A model generated the notes under the pieces. The model ran no database searches. It saw only the letters and a program-made list of their open reading frames with translations, and was not told where the DNA came from. Positions 7,287-15,235 of a DNA stretch of 44,998 bases are shown piece by piece. The stretch spans positions 1-44,998 of the forward strand of contig NZ_JMHT01000076.1 in the NCBI RefSeq assembly GCF_001905655.1, in the 5' to 3' direction. Within the stretch, counting starts at the first letter, position 1. Every line of letters begins with the position of its first letter. Position numbers and translations under genes: made by a program. This DNA comes from Mycobacterium sp. ST-F2 (lineage in GTDB: Bacteria > Actinomycetota > Actinomycetes > Mycobacteriales > Mycobacteriaceae).

Positions 7287-8519
7287 TTACAGCCCCAATT
7301 CTGCTTTGGCGAGGATGTTGCGCTGAATCTCGTTGCTACCGGCGTAGATCGACCCGGCCCGGTCGTTGAAGTACCGCAGCGGCGCGACCGCCTGCCATGG
7401 TTCGCCACTGACGTAACCGTCTGTCGGAGGGGTGAATTCGGCGACCGGTCCGCCGGGGCGGGTGGCGTGCGGTTGGTAGGCGCGGCCGCGGGGGCCGGCG
7501 GCCTCCATGGCGAGCTCGGTCAGGATCTGGCTCAGTTCGGTCGAGAGCACCTTCAGCATCGACGACGCCGCGCCCGGATGCCCGCCGCCTGCCAGCGCGG
7601 CCAGCACACGGTATTCGAGGATCTCGAGCACCTCGGTGCGGATGCGGGCGTCGGCCAGCTTGCGGGAGAACGCGGCGTCGTCGAGGAGGACGCCGCCGTC
7701 GGGCCCGGGGGCCTGGGCCGCGGCGGTCCCGATCTCGTCGGCCAGCACCTGCAGGCCCGGGGCGGCGGCACCGCCGCCGCGTTCGAACTCGAGCAGATAC
7801 TTGGCGACGGTCCAGCCGTCGTCGATCTGGCCGATGACGTTGCTCTTGGGAACCCGGACCTCGTCGAAGAAGACCTGGTTCTGGACCTCCTCGCCCGACG
7901 TCATCACCAGCGGACGGATCTCGATGCCCGGGGTGCTCATGTCGATCAGCACGAAGGTGATGCCCTGCTGCTTCCTGGCGGCGCGGGTGGTGCGCACCAG
8001 CGCGAACATCCAGTTGGCCTCGGTTGCGTGAGTGGTCCAGATCTTGCTGCCGGTGCAGACCAGGTCGTCGCCGTCGGATACCGCCGTCATGGTCAGGGCG
8101 GCCAGATCGGAACCGGCTTCGGGTTCGGAGTAGCCCTGACAGAAAAAGACCTCGCCGGTCAGGATGCGGGGGAGGAAGTAGTCCTTCTGCTCCGCGGTGC
8201 CGAATCGGACAATGGCGTGGGCCACCATCCGGATACCCATCGGGGACAGTGACGGAGCTCCGGCCAGGATCGACTCCCGGCTGAAGATGTAGTGCTGCGT
8301 CAGGCTCCAATCGCAACCGCCGTATTCGACGGGCCAGGCCGGCGCCGCCCAACCGCGCTCGTGAAGGATGCGCTGCCAGGCCAAGCTCGCGTCGTGGTCG
8401 CTGTAGACGCTGGTCATCAGCCGGCCGGCTTCCTTAATCTCCGGCGTCAGGTTTTCCTGCAGAAATGTGCGCACTTCGTCGCGGAATGCCAGATCGCTGG
8501 CCGACCAATTGAGGTCCAT
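7287..8519 (-). CDS. Acyl-CoA dehydrogenase, partner subunit
   Basis: 410-residue ACAD. Visible family segments are CQGYSEPEAGSDLA (FAD/substrate loop), TGSKIWTTHA and the C-terminal YAGSNEIQRNILAK with the glutamate-containing loop. It is the first gene of a two-gene minus-strand operon; the partner at 6156-7286 begins right after its stop. The ATG at 8519 follows an AGGAG-like site (read as GGAGTCTGCATG on the minus strand). In heterotetrameric ACADs of this type the two subunits each contribute part of the FAD site. The TetR gene at 8591-9265 lies immediately upstream on the same strand and is the obvious candidate regulator. Confidence 0.9.
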   Translation of the reverse strand: MDLNWSASDLAFRDEVRTFLQENLTPEIKEAGRLMTSVYSDHDASLAWQRILHERGWAAPAWPVEYGGCDWSLTQHYIFSRESILAGAPSLSPMGIRMVAHAIVRFGTAEQKDYFLPRILTGEVFFCQGYSEPEAGSDLAALTMTAVSDGDDLVCTGSKIWTTHATEANWMFALVRTTRAARKQQGITFVLIDMSTPGIEIRPLVMTSGEEVQNQVFFDEVRVPKSNVIGQIDDGWTVAKYLLEFERGGGAAAPGLQVLADEIGTAAAQAPGPDGGVLLDDAAFSRKLADARIRTEVLEILEYRVLAALAGGGHPGAASSMLKVLSTELSQILTELAMEAAGPRGRAYQPHATRPGGPVAEFTPPTDGYVSGEPWQAVAPLRYFNDRAGSIYAGSNEIQRNILAKAELGL

Positions 8520-8590
8520 GCAGACTCCTCTGTCGCTTGGGCTGTCTGCAGCCTAGCAACAAAGAAGTGAACTTAGTTAGCGATGTGGGC

Positions 8591-9265
8591 TCAGGTGGTG
8601 GTGGTGGTGGTGTTCCCTGCGGAGTTCATCGTTCTCGTGGAGGCGGCGACCATGAAGGCCAGGTGATGGTCGAGCGATTCCGCGGTGACGATCGCCGGCA
8701 TGAGCACGCGCCACTGCGCGGTGAAGCGGTCCCGGAGGTCCTGACCGTCCGACGCGGCGCTCGACATCAGCTCGGCGCCGAGAATCCATGCCACCAGCGT
8801 GTTGGCAACGTCGGCGGGATTCGCGCCCGGGTGCAGGTCACCGTCGGTTTCGACCCGCTTGATGTCCGAGGTGAACTGGTCGACGAAGTTGACGTAGCTG
8901 TGCCGCGCGGTCGGGTTGAACCCCGCGAACGTGCGCAGCAGTTTGGTGCCGGCCTGGGCGGTCCGGTTGGTCGCGAGCAGGTCACTGGTGATGAACGTGC
9001 CGACGATGAGCGACTCCATGGCGGTGTGCTCCGAGTCCCGGGCCGCCTGGAACACGTTGTACAGCAAGACCATCGCCTCTTCAATGATGACGGTGGCCAG
9101 TGCCTCTTTGGAGTCGAAGTGGTAGTACAGCGCGCCTTTGGTCAGTTCGGCGCGTTCGATGATGTCCGCCAAACCGCCGGCCGGGTAACCGATCTCGTTG
9201 ATCAAATCGACAGCGGAGTCGATGATCTTGCGTCGGGTTACTTCGGATCGCGGCTGGCGCCCCAT
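8591..9265 (-). CDS. TetR-family regulator with a poly-threonine C-terminus
   Basis: 224 residues. The N-terminal DNA-binding domain reads SEVTRRKIIDSAVDLI, then GGLADIIERAELTKGALYYHF, a pattern close to the ScbR/ArpA gamma-butyrolactone-receptor branch of TetR proteins, though many mycobacterial TetRs of unknown ligand look alike. The ligand domain follows (residues about 60-210). It ends in six threonines encoded by a GGT/ACC trinucleotide run directly before the stop. It lies 71 bases upstream of, and on the same strand as, the acyl-CoA dehydrogenase pair, suggesting control of that operon by an acyl-CoA-type ligand. The opposite-strand FAD-fold gene begins about 186 bases away. Confidence 0.9.
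   Translation of the reverse strand: MGRQPRSEVTRRKIIDSAVDLINEIGYPAGGLADIIERAELTKGALYYHFDSKEALATVIIEEAMVLLYNVFQAARDSEHTAMESLIVGTFITSDLLATNRTAQAGTKLLRTFAGFNPTARHSYVNFVDQFTSDIKRVETDGDLHPGANPADVANTLVAWILGAELMSSAASDGQDLRDRFTAQWRVLMPAIVTAESLDHHLAFMVAASTRTMNSAGNTTTTTT
8594..8612. repeat. GGT trinucleotide microsatellite
   Basis: Six GGT units in the last codons of the TetR gene. Slippage by whole units would change only the number of C-terminal threonines and keep the stop in frame. Confidence 0.8.
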
Positions 9266-9451
9266 TCGTCGATTACCTTCCGTCAGCGCGCGTTCAATGT
9301 AAGGCCCCCAGAGTCATCCTAAGGGTGCCATAACGTCGGCCGTTGGTGGTGTTGTTCATTCCGCGAGTATGTAAAGTATCCGAACGGCGAAAATCGATCC
9401 CTGGTTATCGGATGGTTGCAATTCGCTGCCGCTTAACTCAGGGAATTCAGG

Positions 9452-10369
9452 TTGGATTGGGACGCAGAAGTTGACGTGCTGTGCGTCGGCGCCGGTATCG
9501 GTGGCCTGGCGACAGCCATAGCCGCGGTCGATGCCGGCGCGGACGTGATGGTGACCGGAGCGCTGCACGTCGACGACCGACGCTGGGTGCGCGGCGACGA
9601 AGCCCACGACACGTCGCTGGGCGCCATCATCGATTCACGGATCGACGCGTTCGGGGTGCCGCGCGGGGTCGCAGTGGACGAGCCTGCCGAAGAGCCCGCC
9701 CCGCCTGCCGCGCCGGAAATCGCCGAGCCGGCCGAACTCGACAGTTGCGAGCAACTCGATGCCACCGCCGTCTACTTCGCCGCGGTGAGCGCCGAGGTGG
9801 ATCCGGCTGCGGAGGCCCATCCGGCGACTGCTCGGCCGGTGGCGGCCCGCACGGTTCGCGAACTGACGGAATCCGAAGCTCAGAGCCGCAGCGTCGAGAC
9901 GTTCTTCGGTGCGGAACTCCTCGACTGGGCCCGGGTGTGCCTGGATTCGGCAACCGGTGCGCTCTACAGCACGGTTCGTGGCTGGTCGGCGGACACGGTC
10001 CGCGACTCATCCGACACGACGCTGCGGATCGCACCGCTCGGCGGTGTCATCGAATGGAACGCAGACAAGGGGCCGGCTGACCTGTTCGACTGGCTGGCGG
10101 CTGCTGCCGCACAGCGCGACATCGCGGTCGAATCGGTGAGCACCCTTGCGCAGTTGATCTTCGAAGACCGCCGGATCATCGGTGCGGAACTGAACACCCC
10201 CGAGGGGCCGTACTTCGTGCGAGCCCGCCACAGCGTGGTGATATCGCCCGACTTCACCGGGACCGGCGAATCCGTGGCGGCTGCCGCCGCGGATGCCGGG
10301 CCACTCGAGGTCTGCATTGTGGGCCGCCCGGCGAGCCGGTTCGCACAAGTGGAACTCGTTGCGCGGTAA
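9452..10369 (+). CDS. Reduced FAD-dependent oxidoreductase-like protein
   Basis: 305 residues. The N-terminus is a dinucleotide-binding beta-alpha-beta unit with GAGIGG (13-18) and a following TAIAAVDAGADV helix, as in FAD-dependent fumarate reductase/3-ketosteroid dehydrogenase proteins. An Ala/Pro/Glu-rich spacer (about 70-120) and a segment like their FAD_binding_2 core (GGVIEW, DLFDWLAAAAAQRDI, RRIIGAEL) follow, but it then stops where relatives continue for some 200 residues. The catalytic and second FAD-binding parts are therefore missing. Only a TTG (9452) can start the frame, because a stop lies five codons upstream. It may be a repurposed binding protein or a decaying gene; the intact frame argues that it is still used. 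Confidence 0.65.
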   Translation: MDWDAEVDVLCVGAGIGGLATAIAAVDAGADVMVTGALHVDDRRWVRGDEAHDTSLGAIIDSRIDAFGVPRGVAVDEPAEEPAPPAAPEIAEPAELDSCEQLDATAVYFAAVSAEVDPAAEAHPATARPVAARTVRELTESEAQSRSVETFFGAELLDWARVCLDSATGALYSTVRGWSADTVRDSSDTTLRIAPLGGVIEWNADKGPADLFDWLAAAAAQRDIAVESVSTLAQLIFEDRRIIGAELNTPEGPYFVRARHSVVISPDFTGTGESVAAAAADAGPLEVCIVGRPASRFAQVELVAR

Positions 10370-10381
10370 TGCCGCCGGGCG

Positions 10382-12271
10382 TCACATCTCGCTGGTGAAG
10401 CGGATCGGCACCCGGCCCTTGCGGTACAGCGTCGCCATCTGATCGCTCGGCAGCGGCCGAGACAACAGGAAGCCCTGCGCTCGGTGGCACCCGTGACGCA
10501 GCAATGTCGTTGCCGCAGCCGTGGTTTCGACACCCTCGGCGACGATCTGGAGACCGAACGAGTCGGCCAGGGCGATGATCGCGCGCACGATCGCCAGGTC
10601 CCCGGGGTTGGAGCCGAGGTCCGTCACAAAACTGCGATCGATCTTCAGGATGTCGACCGGCAGGGATTTGAGGTGGGACAGCACGCTGTATCCGGTGCCG
10701 AAATCGTCGATCGCCAACCGCACCCCGGTTCTGCGGAGATCGGCCAGGGTGGCGCGCGAGGCCTCGCTGTCCTGGACGACGACGTTCTCGGTGATCTCCA
10801 AGCACACCGATCCGCGATCGAGGCCGAACTCGTCGAGGATGCCGGCCACCGACTCGGCGAAGCCGTCGGTGACCAGTTGGACCGGAGAGACGTTGACGCG
10901 CAACTCGAAATCGTCGCGATCGCCGGCCTCGCCCGTGCCGGCGGTGGCCGCCCGGAAATCGTCGCGCCACCGCGCGAACTCGCGACATGCGGTACGCAGG
11001 ACCCAGCGGCCCAGTTCGCCTGCCAGGTTGATCGATTCGGCGATGCCGATGAACGCGGCCGGGGGGAGCAGTCCGCGAGTGGGGTGGTCCCACCGCACCA
11101 GGGCCTCGGTGGCGAGCAGCCTGCCGGTCCGCATGTCGATCTCCGGCAGATAGTTGAGCAGCAGCGCACCGTTCTCGATGACGTCCTGCAGGTGCAGTTC
11201 GATGTCGTTGCGGTAGGCGGTTTCCAGGGACATCGCGTTGGTGAACACCGCGACGCGGTCCCCGCCGGCGGACTTTGCGCTCAACACGGCCTGGTCGGCG
11301 CGGCGTAACAGGTCGGAGGAGCTGTCGGAGCCCGGAATGCCGGAGGCGACGCCGACACTCACTGCCCGCGTGAGCCGTTCGCCGTCGATCCAGACCCGGC
11401 GCCGCAACGAGTCCTGGAGTTGGTAGGCGAGTGACTCGGCCTTGCTGGCGGCAATCGGCTCAGCCGGAACGACGACGAACTCGTCACCCCCGAGCCGGGC
11501 GATCACGGTCTCGCTGTCGACGCCCTCGGTGAGGCGTTGGGCGAAGATCCGGATGAATGAGTCACCGGCGCTGTGCCCCAGATAGTCGTTGATCGCCTTG
11601 AGCCGGTCGAGGTCGAAGAACAGGGCGGTCACCGGCCCCGGTTGTCCCGGCTGCAAGCGGGCATCGAGGTGGGCGATGAGGGCGCGGCGGTTGTTCAGTC
11701 CGGTGAGGTCGTCGTGCTCGGCCAGATAGCGAAGCTGTTCCTCGGCCAGTACCCGAGATTGGGCCTGGGTCAACAGTGAAGCGATGGCCTGCAGCGCGTT
11801 GATCTCTTCGGTGAGCCATTCGCGATTGCCGTACTTGACGAAGCCGAGAGCGCCAGTGGTGAGGTCTCCGGACACCAAAGGTGTTGCGGCCATTGATATT
11901 TGGGGCACGTTGCGGTTCGCCCCGATTCGCCGCTGGTAGTCGTCGGGCTCCGCGGTGGGGTGCACGACCAGCGGCGTCTTGCGATGTTCGGTCTCCGCGA
12001 AGACGGGGTCGGCGTCTGCGAAGTACACGACACGCAGCGGGTCGGGATCCGGAATCTCCGGTCGCCGTGGCCATTCCGCGACGAGTATCGACGCCCCGAT
12101 CTCATGGTCGTTGCGGCGGAGGAAGCTGACATCGACGCCGAAATAGTTGACCAGGACCTCCAACACGTCGGTGTACACCTCGGCGTTGTTGGTGGAGTCC
12201 GCCGCCATCAACCGCGTCGCAACCTCTGTCACCACGCGATCCAGTGAAGGCGGAGACTCGTCGATGGACAT
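10382..12271 (-). CDS. dcpA: GAF-GGDEF-EAL bifunctional c-di-GMP enzyme
   Basis: 629 residues. A GAF sensor domain spans about 25-175, a diguanylate cyclase domain carries intact GGDEF (261-265), and a phosphodiesterase domain has E390-A-L, a conserved EITEN segment, DDFGTGYS and EGVET. Both catalytic cores look complete, so it could make and degrade c-di-GMP. The inhibitory I-site (RxxD five residues before GGDEF) is missing: the equivalent positions read DSET. Domain order and size match M. tuberculosis Rv1354c and M. smegmatis DcpA. It is cytosolic with no membrane segment. A gene of unknown function lies 75 bases upstream on the same strand, so cotranscription is likely. Confidence 0.9.
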   Translation of the reverse strand: MSIDESPPSLDRVVTEVATRLMAADSTNNAEVYTDVLEVLVNYFGVDVSFLRRNDHEIGASILVAEWPRRPEIPDPDPLRVVYFADADPVFAETEHRKTPLVVHPTAEPDDYQRRIGANRNVPQISMAATPLVSGDLTTGALGFVKYGNREWLTEEINALQAIASLLTQAQSRVLAEEQLRYLAEHDDLTGLNNRRALIAHLDARLQPGQPGPVTALFFDLDRLKAINDYLGHSAGDSFIRIFAQRLTEGVDSETVIARLGGDEFVVVPAEPIAASKAESLAYQLQDSLRRRVWIDGERLTRAVSVGVASGIPGSDSSSDLLRRADQAVLSAKSAGGDRVAVFTNAMSLETAYRNDIELHLQDVIENGALLLNYLPEIDMRTGRLLATEALVRWDHPTRGLLPPAAFIGIAESINLAGELGRWVLRTACREFARWRDDFRAATAGTGEAGDRDDFELRVNVSPVQLVTDGFAESVAGILDEFGLDRGSVCLEITENVVVQDSEASRATLADLRRTGVRLAIDDFGTGYSVLSHLKSLPVDILKIDRSFVTDLGSNPGDLAIVRAIIALADSFGLQIVAEGVETTAAATTLLRHGCHRAQGFLLSRPLPSDQMATLYRKGRVPIRFTSEM

Positions 12272-12346
12272 GAGGCACTCAGCTTAACCCCCACCGACCT
12301 CGATGGCGGTGCTCCTACGGCTCGCCGTGACCGTCCCGCGTCGCCG

Positions 12347-13063
12347 TCAGCCGGCGGCCAAGGTGCTTGATATCTCGCCGATCTCGCGGAGCGCCTTCGT
12401 AATCTGCTCCGGCTGAGAATGATTGACCATGGTCCGTCGATCCCACCACATCATCTTGGTGCGGTAACGCTCGTCGGGATAAGGCGTGGCCGGAATGGGT
12501 GCCACCACGCCGCCACCGGACTTCCACAACTCCAGGACATGCTGCCCCGCAGTGGCCATCACGAACTGCACGCCCATGACGCTGGTCGCGTGATAGGCGG
12601 TGCGGGCCAGGAGATTGGTGACGGCATGCTGGCTCGACCGATTGTCGGACACCCAGGCGGTTTTCATCTCCATGACGCCAAAGGGCACGCGATCGTTGAT
12701 CATCTTGCGAACCATGGCCAATCCGGGCCAACCGTGCCACTCCACCACGGCGTGAGAGTCGTCGGCGCAGCTGAGCGGGGTCTTGGCTCGCAGGCCGCCG
12801 ACCATGTTGTCGCGGCGGTCCATGACGGTCCAGAACAGCGCGGTGTCCGCCCCATCGCGGATCGCGGCAGCATCCACCACCGCTTCGACGCCGTGCCGCC
12901 GATAGCTCTGCTGGGCCGCATCGAGGTAGCGGTGCCAGAGTTCGGGGTCGGTGCCGGGTTGTGACAGCACCACGGTGCAATCGGTGTCAGGGTCCGTCCA
13001 GGTGACGTTTTCGGCGAACCGAATATCGGCGTTGGATTCGTAGTCGACAAACTCCACCGACAT
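12347..13063 (-). CDS. Conserved hypothetical, possible GNAT/acyltransferase-like fold
   Basis: 238 residues, cytosolic, no signal peptide. Segments such as DRRDNMVGGLRA, DDSHAVVEWHG, EMKTAWVSDN and YHATSVMGVQFVMATAGQ recall the beta-alpha pattern of GNAT-like N-acyl amino acid synthases (FeeM/autoinducer synthase type), but I see no decisive acetyl-CoA motif, so this is a weak fold guess. The ATG at 13063 follows GGGGCAACG. It is upstream of, and collinear with, the c-di-GMP enzyme at 10382-12271, only 75 bases apart; the pair may be one transcription unit, which would link this protein to c-di-GMP signalling. Confidence 0.6.
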   Translation of the reverse strand: MSVEFVDYESNADIRFAENVTWTDPDTDCTVVLSQPGTDPELWHRYLDAAQQSYRRHGVEAVVDAAAIRDGADTALFWTVMDRRDNMVGGLRAKTPLSCADDSHAVVEWHGWPGLAMVRKMINDRVPFGVMEMKTAWVSDNRSSQHAVTNLLARTAYHATSVMGVQFVMATAGQHVLELWKSGGGVVAPIPATPYPDERYRTKMMWWDRRTMVNHSQPEQITKALREIGEISSTLAAG

Positions 13064-13444
13064 CGTTGCCCCATTCGTTTCCGGCAGTCACCGCAACGTC
13101 AGTTGCGAGTCGATTGCGGCAATCGCGTCTCGTGCCGACTGCATTCCTCAATTCAGTATCGGGGTTGTTGGGGTCCGGCAACCAGCTAGTGGTGAAACGT
13201 TGTCTGTCGACCTTCGGAGCGCCGAAGAATGGGGCGAAACAAACGTGCAGCCGCGACGGATGTCGGCAATCCCAGATATCTGTGTTATTGCAGGTTAACA
13301 CCTAGGTAATGCCGGTATGGCGAACTTTCGGCAACTTAGTGGCGGACGTCGGCCCGAAAACTGTGCATTGTGTCGCCCTCGTGGAGGGGTTACAAGTAAT
13401 ACCGGTGCGGTCCGAAAGGGGGCCGAGCCCGAGAGGAGTCAGCG
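13064..13444. other. Intergenic region between divergent genes
   Basis: About 380 bases between the hypothetical gene (minus) and the MaoC gene (plus). I found no convincing coding frame. It holds a 10-base perfect palindrome CAGATATCTG at 13273-13282 and an AGGAG ribosome site at about 13433-13437 serving the TTG start. AT-richer patches around 13283-13310 and 13389-13402 are candidate promoters. No transcriptional element can be assigned firmly. Confidence 0.5.
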
Positions 13445-13897
13445 TTGAAAGTCTTCGGCAATCTGTCCGAGTTCGCCGCAGCAGCAGGTAGTCAGCTTGG
13501 GCCGAGCGAGTGGATGGAAATCACCCAGGACCGGGTGAATCTGTTCGCCGACGCCACGGACGACCATCAGTGGATTCATATCGATCCTGAACGTGCCGCG
13601 GCGGGGCCGTTCGGCGGCACAATTGCCCATGGTTTGCTGACGCTTTCGCTGCTACCACATTTCACGCACCAGCTGTATCGCGTCGACAACGTCGCATTGG
13701 CCGTCAACTACGGCTATAACAAGGTGCGATTCATCACACCGGTGAAGGTCGGAGCAAATGTGCGCGCGCGGGCCGTCATTGCGCAAATCGACGAGCTCGC
13801 CGGCGCAGTTCAAGCGACCATGACAGTTACGGTCGAGATCGAGGGCTCGGACAAACCGGCCGCCGTGGTCGAGTCGATCGTGCGATTCATCGGCTGA
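13445..13897 (+). CDS. MaoC-family (R)-specific enoyl-CoA hydratase
   Basis: 150-residue single hot-dog-fold hydratase. The hydratase-2 catalytic pair D40 and H45 lies in DATDDHQWIHID, followed by the GPFGGTIAHG loop. Length and motifs match the mycobacterial HtdZ (Rv0130)/NodN-like group, which hydrates trans-2-enoyl-CoA to (R)-3-hydroxyacyl-CoA. I chose the TTG at 13445 because AGGAG sits 7-8 bases upstream and no in-frame ATG or GTG lies nearby at the right place. It converges on the acyl-CoA dehydrogenase at 13916-15112, with 18 bases between them. With the SDR and thiolase nearby it completes a beta-oxidation-like set. Confidence 0.88.
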   Translation: MKVFGNLSEFAAAAGSQLGPSEWMEITQDRVNLFADATDDHQWIHIDPERAAAGPFGGTIAHGLLTLSLLPHFTHQLYRVDNVALAVNYGYNKVRFITPVKVGANVRARAVIAQIDELAGAVQATMTVTVEIEGSDKPAAVVESIVRFIG

Positions 13898-13915
13898 TTT
13901 CCTGTGGTGGCCGGG

Positions 13916-15112
13916 TCAGTGGCCTGAGGCCGCGCGCTGCGCGCCCTTCACCAGTCCACCGCCGATGATCAGCCGCTGGATCTCGCTGGTGCCCTCGTAC
14001 AGGCGTAGCAGCCGGACGTCGCGGTAGATCCGCTCGACCGGTACATCGCGCATGTAGCCGCTGCCGCCGTGTACCTGCACGGCGAGGTCGGCGACCTTGC
14101 CGACCATCTCCGTGCAGAACAGCTTCGCGGCCGACGGGGCGATGCGGCGGTCCGCGCCGCTGACCCACAGCCGCGCGGCGTCGCGCACGAGCGCCCGCCC
14201 GGCCATGACGCCGGTCTGCATGTCGGCCAGCATCGCCTGTACCAACTGGAACTCGCCGATTGCCGTGCCGCCCTGCGTTGCGGTCGCGGCGTAGGCGACC
14301 GACTCGTCGAGGGCGCGTTGCGCCGCGCCCACGGCCACGGCCGCGATGTGCACGCGGCCCCGGGCCAGTGACGTCAAAGCGGCGCGGTAGCCGATGTCCT
14401 CGTTGCCGCCGATGAGGGCGTCCGGACCCACTCGCACGTCGTCGAACGTGACGTCGGAGGTCCAGGCACCCTCCTGGCCCATCTTCGCGTCCTTGGGCCC
14501 CACCACGACGCCGGAGGCGTCCGCGGGCACCAGGAACACCGCGATACCGGGACCGTCGGTATCCGCCGGCCGGGTCCGGGCGAAGACCACGAACAGATTC
14601 GCGGTGGGCGCGTTGGTGATGAATCGCTTGTGTCCCGTGATGATCCAGTCGTCCCCGTCACGGACCGCCTTGGTGCGCAGGCCCGCCGGGTTGGAGCCGG
14701 CGCCGGATTCGGTCAACGCGAACGATGCGACGCACTCACCACTGGCGATCGGCTCCAGCCACCGCTGCTTCTGGGTGTCGGTACCGAACCCGACCAGCAC
14801 CTGCCCGGCGATGCCGTTGTTGGTGCCGAACATCGAACGCACAGCCAGAGTCGTGTAGCCCAGTTCCATCGCCATCTCGACGTCCTGGATCAGATTCAGC
14901 CCCAGGCCGCCCCATTCCTGGGGGATGGCGTAGCCGAACAATCCCATGTCCTTGGCCTGGTCGCGGATGTCGTCGGGGACCCGGTTGTCGTTCATGATCT
15001 CGAGTTCGCGGGGCACGACCGCGGTGCGGACGAACTGGCGGGTGGCGTCGAGGATGTCGCGGAAATCCTGATCGCTGACTTCTGCGGCGGATGAACCGGT
15101 GGGTTCGGCCAT
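13916..15112 (-). CDS. Acyl-CoA dehydrogenase
   Basis: 398 residues from the ATG at 15112, which is preceded by AAGGAG. A much longer frame upstream only shadows the divergent SDR gene. It shows LTESGAGSNPAGL (substrate/FAD loop), ITGHKRFITNA, and a C-terminus QVHGGSGYMRDVPVERIYRD followed by YEGTSEIQR, with the catalytic-glutamate loop intact, so it is a self-sufficient homotetrameric-type ACAD. FAD-linked desaturation of an acyl-CoA is expected. It diverges from the SDR-thiolase-ACAD-GntR operon, and the shared 123-base promoter region contains a strong palindrome (15153-15179), so both units are probably controlled together. Confidence 0.9.
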   Translation of the reverse strand: MAEPTGSSAAEVSDQDFRDILDATRQFVRTAVVPRELEIMNDNRVPDDIRDQAKDMGLFGYAIPQEWGGLGLNLIQDVEMAMELGYTTLAVRSMFGTNNGIAGQVLVGFGTDTQKQRWLEPIASGECVASFALTESGAGSNPAGLRTKAVRDGDDWIITGHKRFITNAPTANLFVVFARTRPADTDGPGIAVFLVPADASGVVVGPKDAKMGQEGAWTSDVTFDDVRVGPDALIGGNEDIGYRAALTSLARGRVHIAAVAVGAAQRALDESVAYAATATQGGTAIGEFQLVQAMLADMQTGVMAGRALVRDAARLWVSGADRRIAPSAAKLFCTEMVGKVADLAVQVHGGSGYMRDVPVERIYRDVRLLRLYEGTSEIQRLIIGGGLVKGAQRAASGH

Positions 15113-15152
15113 GTCGGGTCTCCTTGCGCAACACGAGGGTACTTCTGGTTTG

Positions 15153-15179
15153 ATGCAAGAAATATCATATTTTATGTAT
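15153..15179. promoter_or_regulatory. Palindromic operator between the ACAD and the SDR operon
   Basis: A 27-base interrupted palindrome centred on C15166. The core AAATATcATATTT is a perfect dyad, with partly matched outer arms (ATGCA and TGTAT); 20 of 27 positions are symmetric. It is very AT-rich for this genome and lies between two divergent lipid-catabolic units. The GntR gene at 18380-19063, at the end of one of these units, is the likely binder. The site could also overlap both -10 elements. Confidence 0.6.
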
Positions 15180-15235
15180 GAAGCCGGTCGGCGGGCGCGC
15201 GGCCGGGTCAGTCGACCGAGAGGGAGTGCACGACC

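Noticed and set aside
6792..8252. Plus-strand open frame of 486 codons over the acyl-CoA dehydrogenase pair
   Set aside because: No recognisable domain and composition typical of an antisense shadow; the opposite strand encodes two intact ACADs.
8520..8590. AACTTAGTT near 8574 as a TetR operator for the acyl-CoA dehydrogenase operon
   Set aside because: Short and imperfect, with no second copy at the TetR promoter; not enough to call.
13273..13282. CAGATATCTG as an operator for the MaoC gene
   Set aside because: A single 10-base palindrome more than 160 bases from the start is too weak to call; noted only in the intergenic entry.
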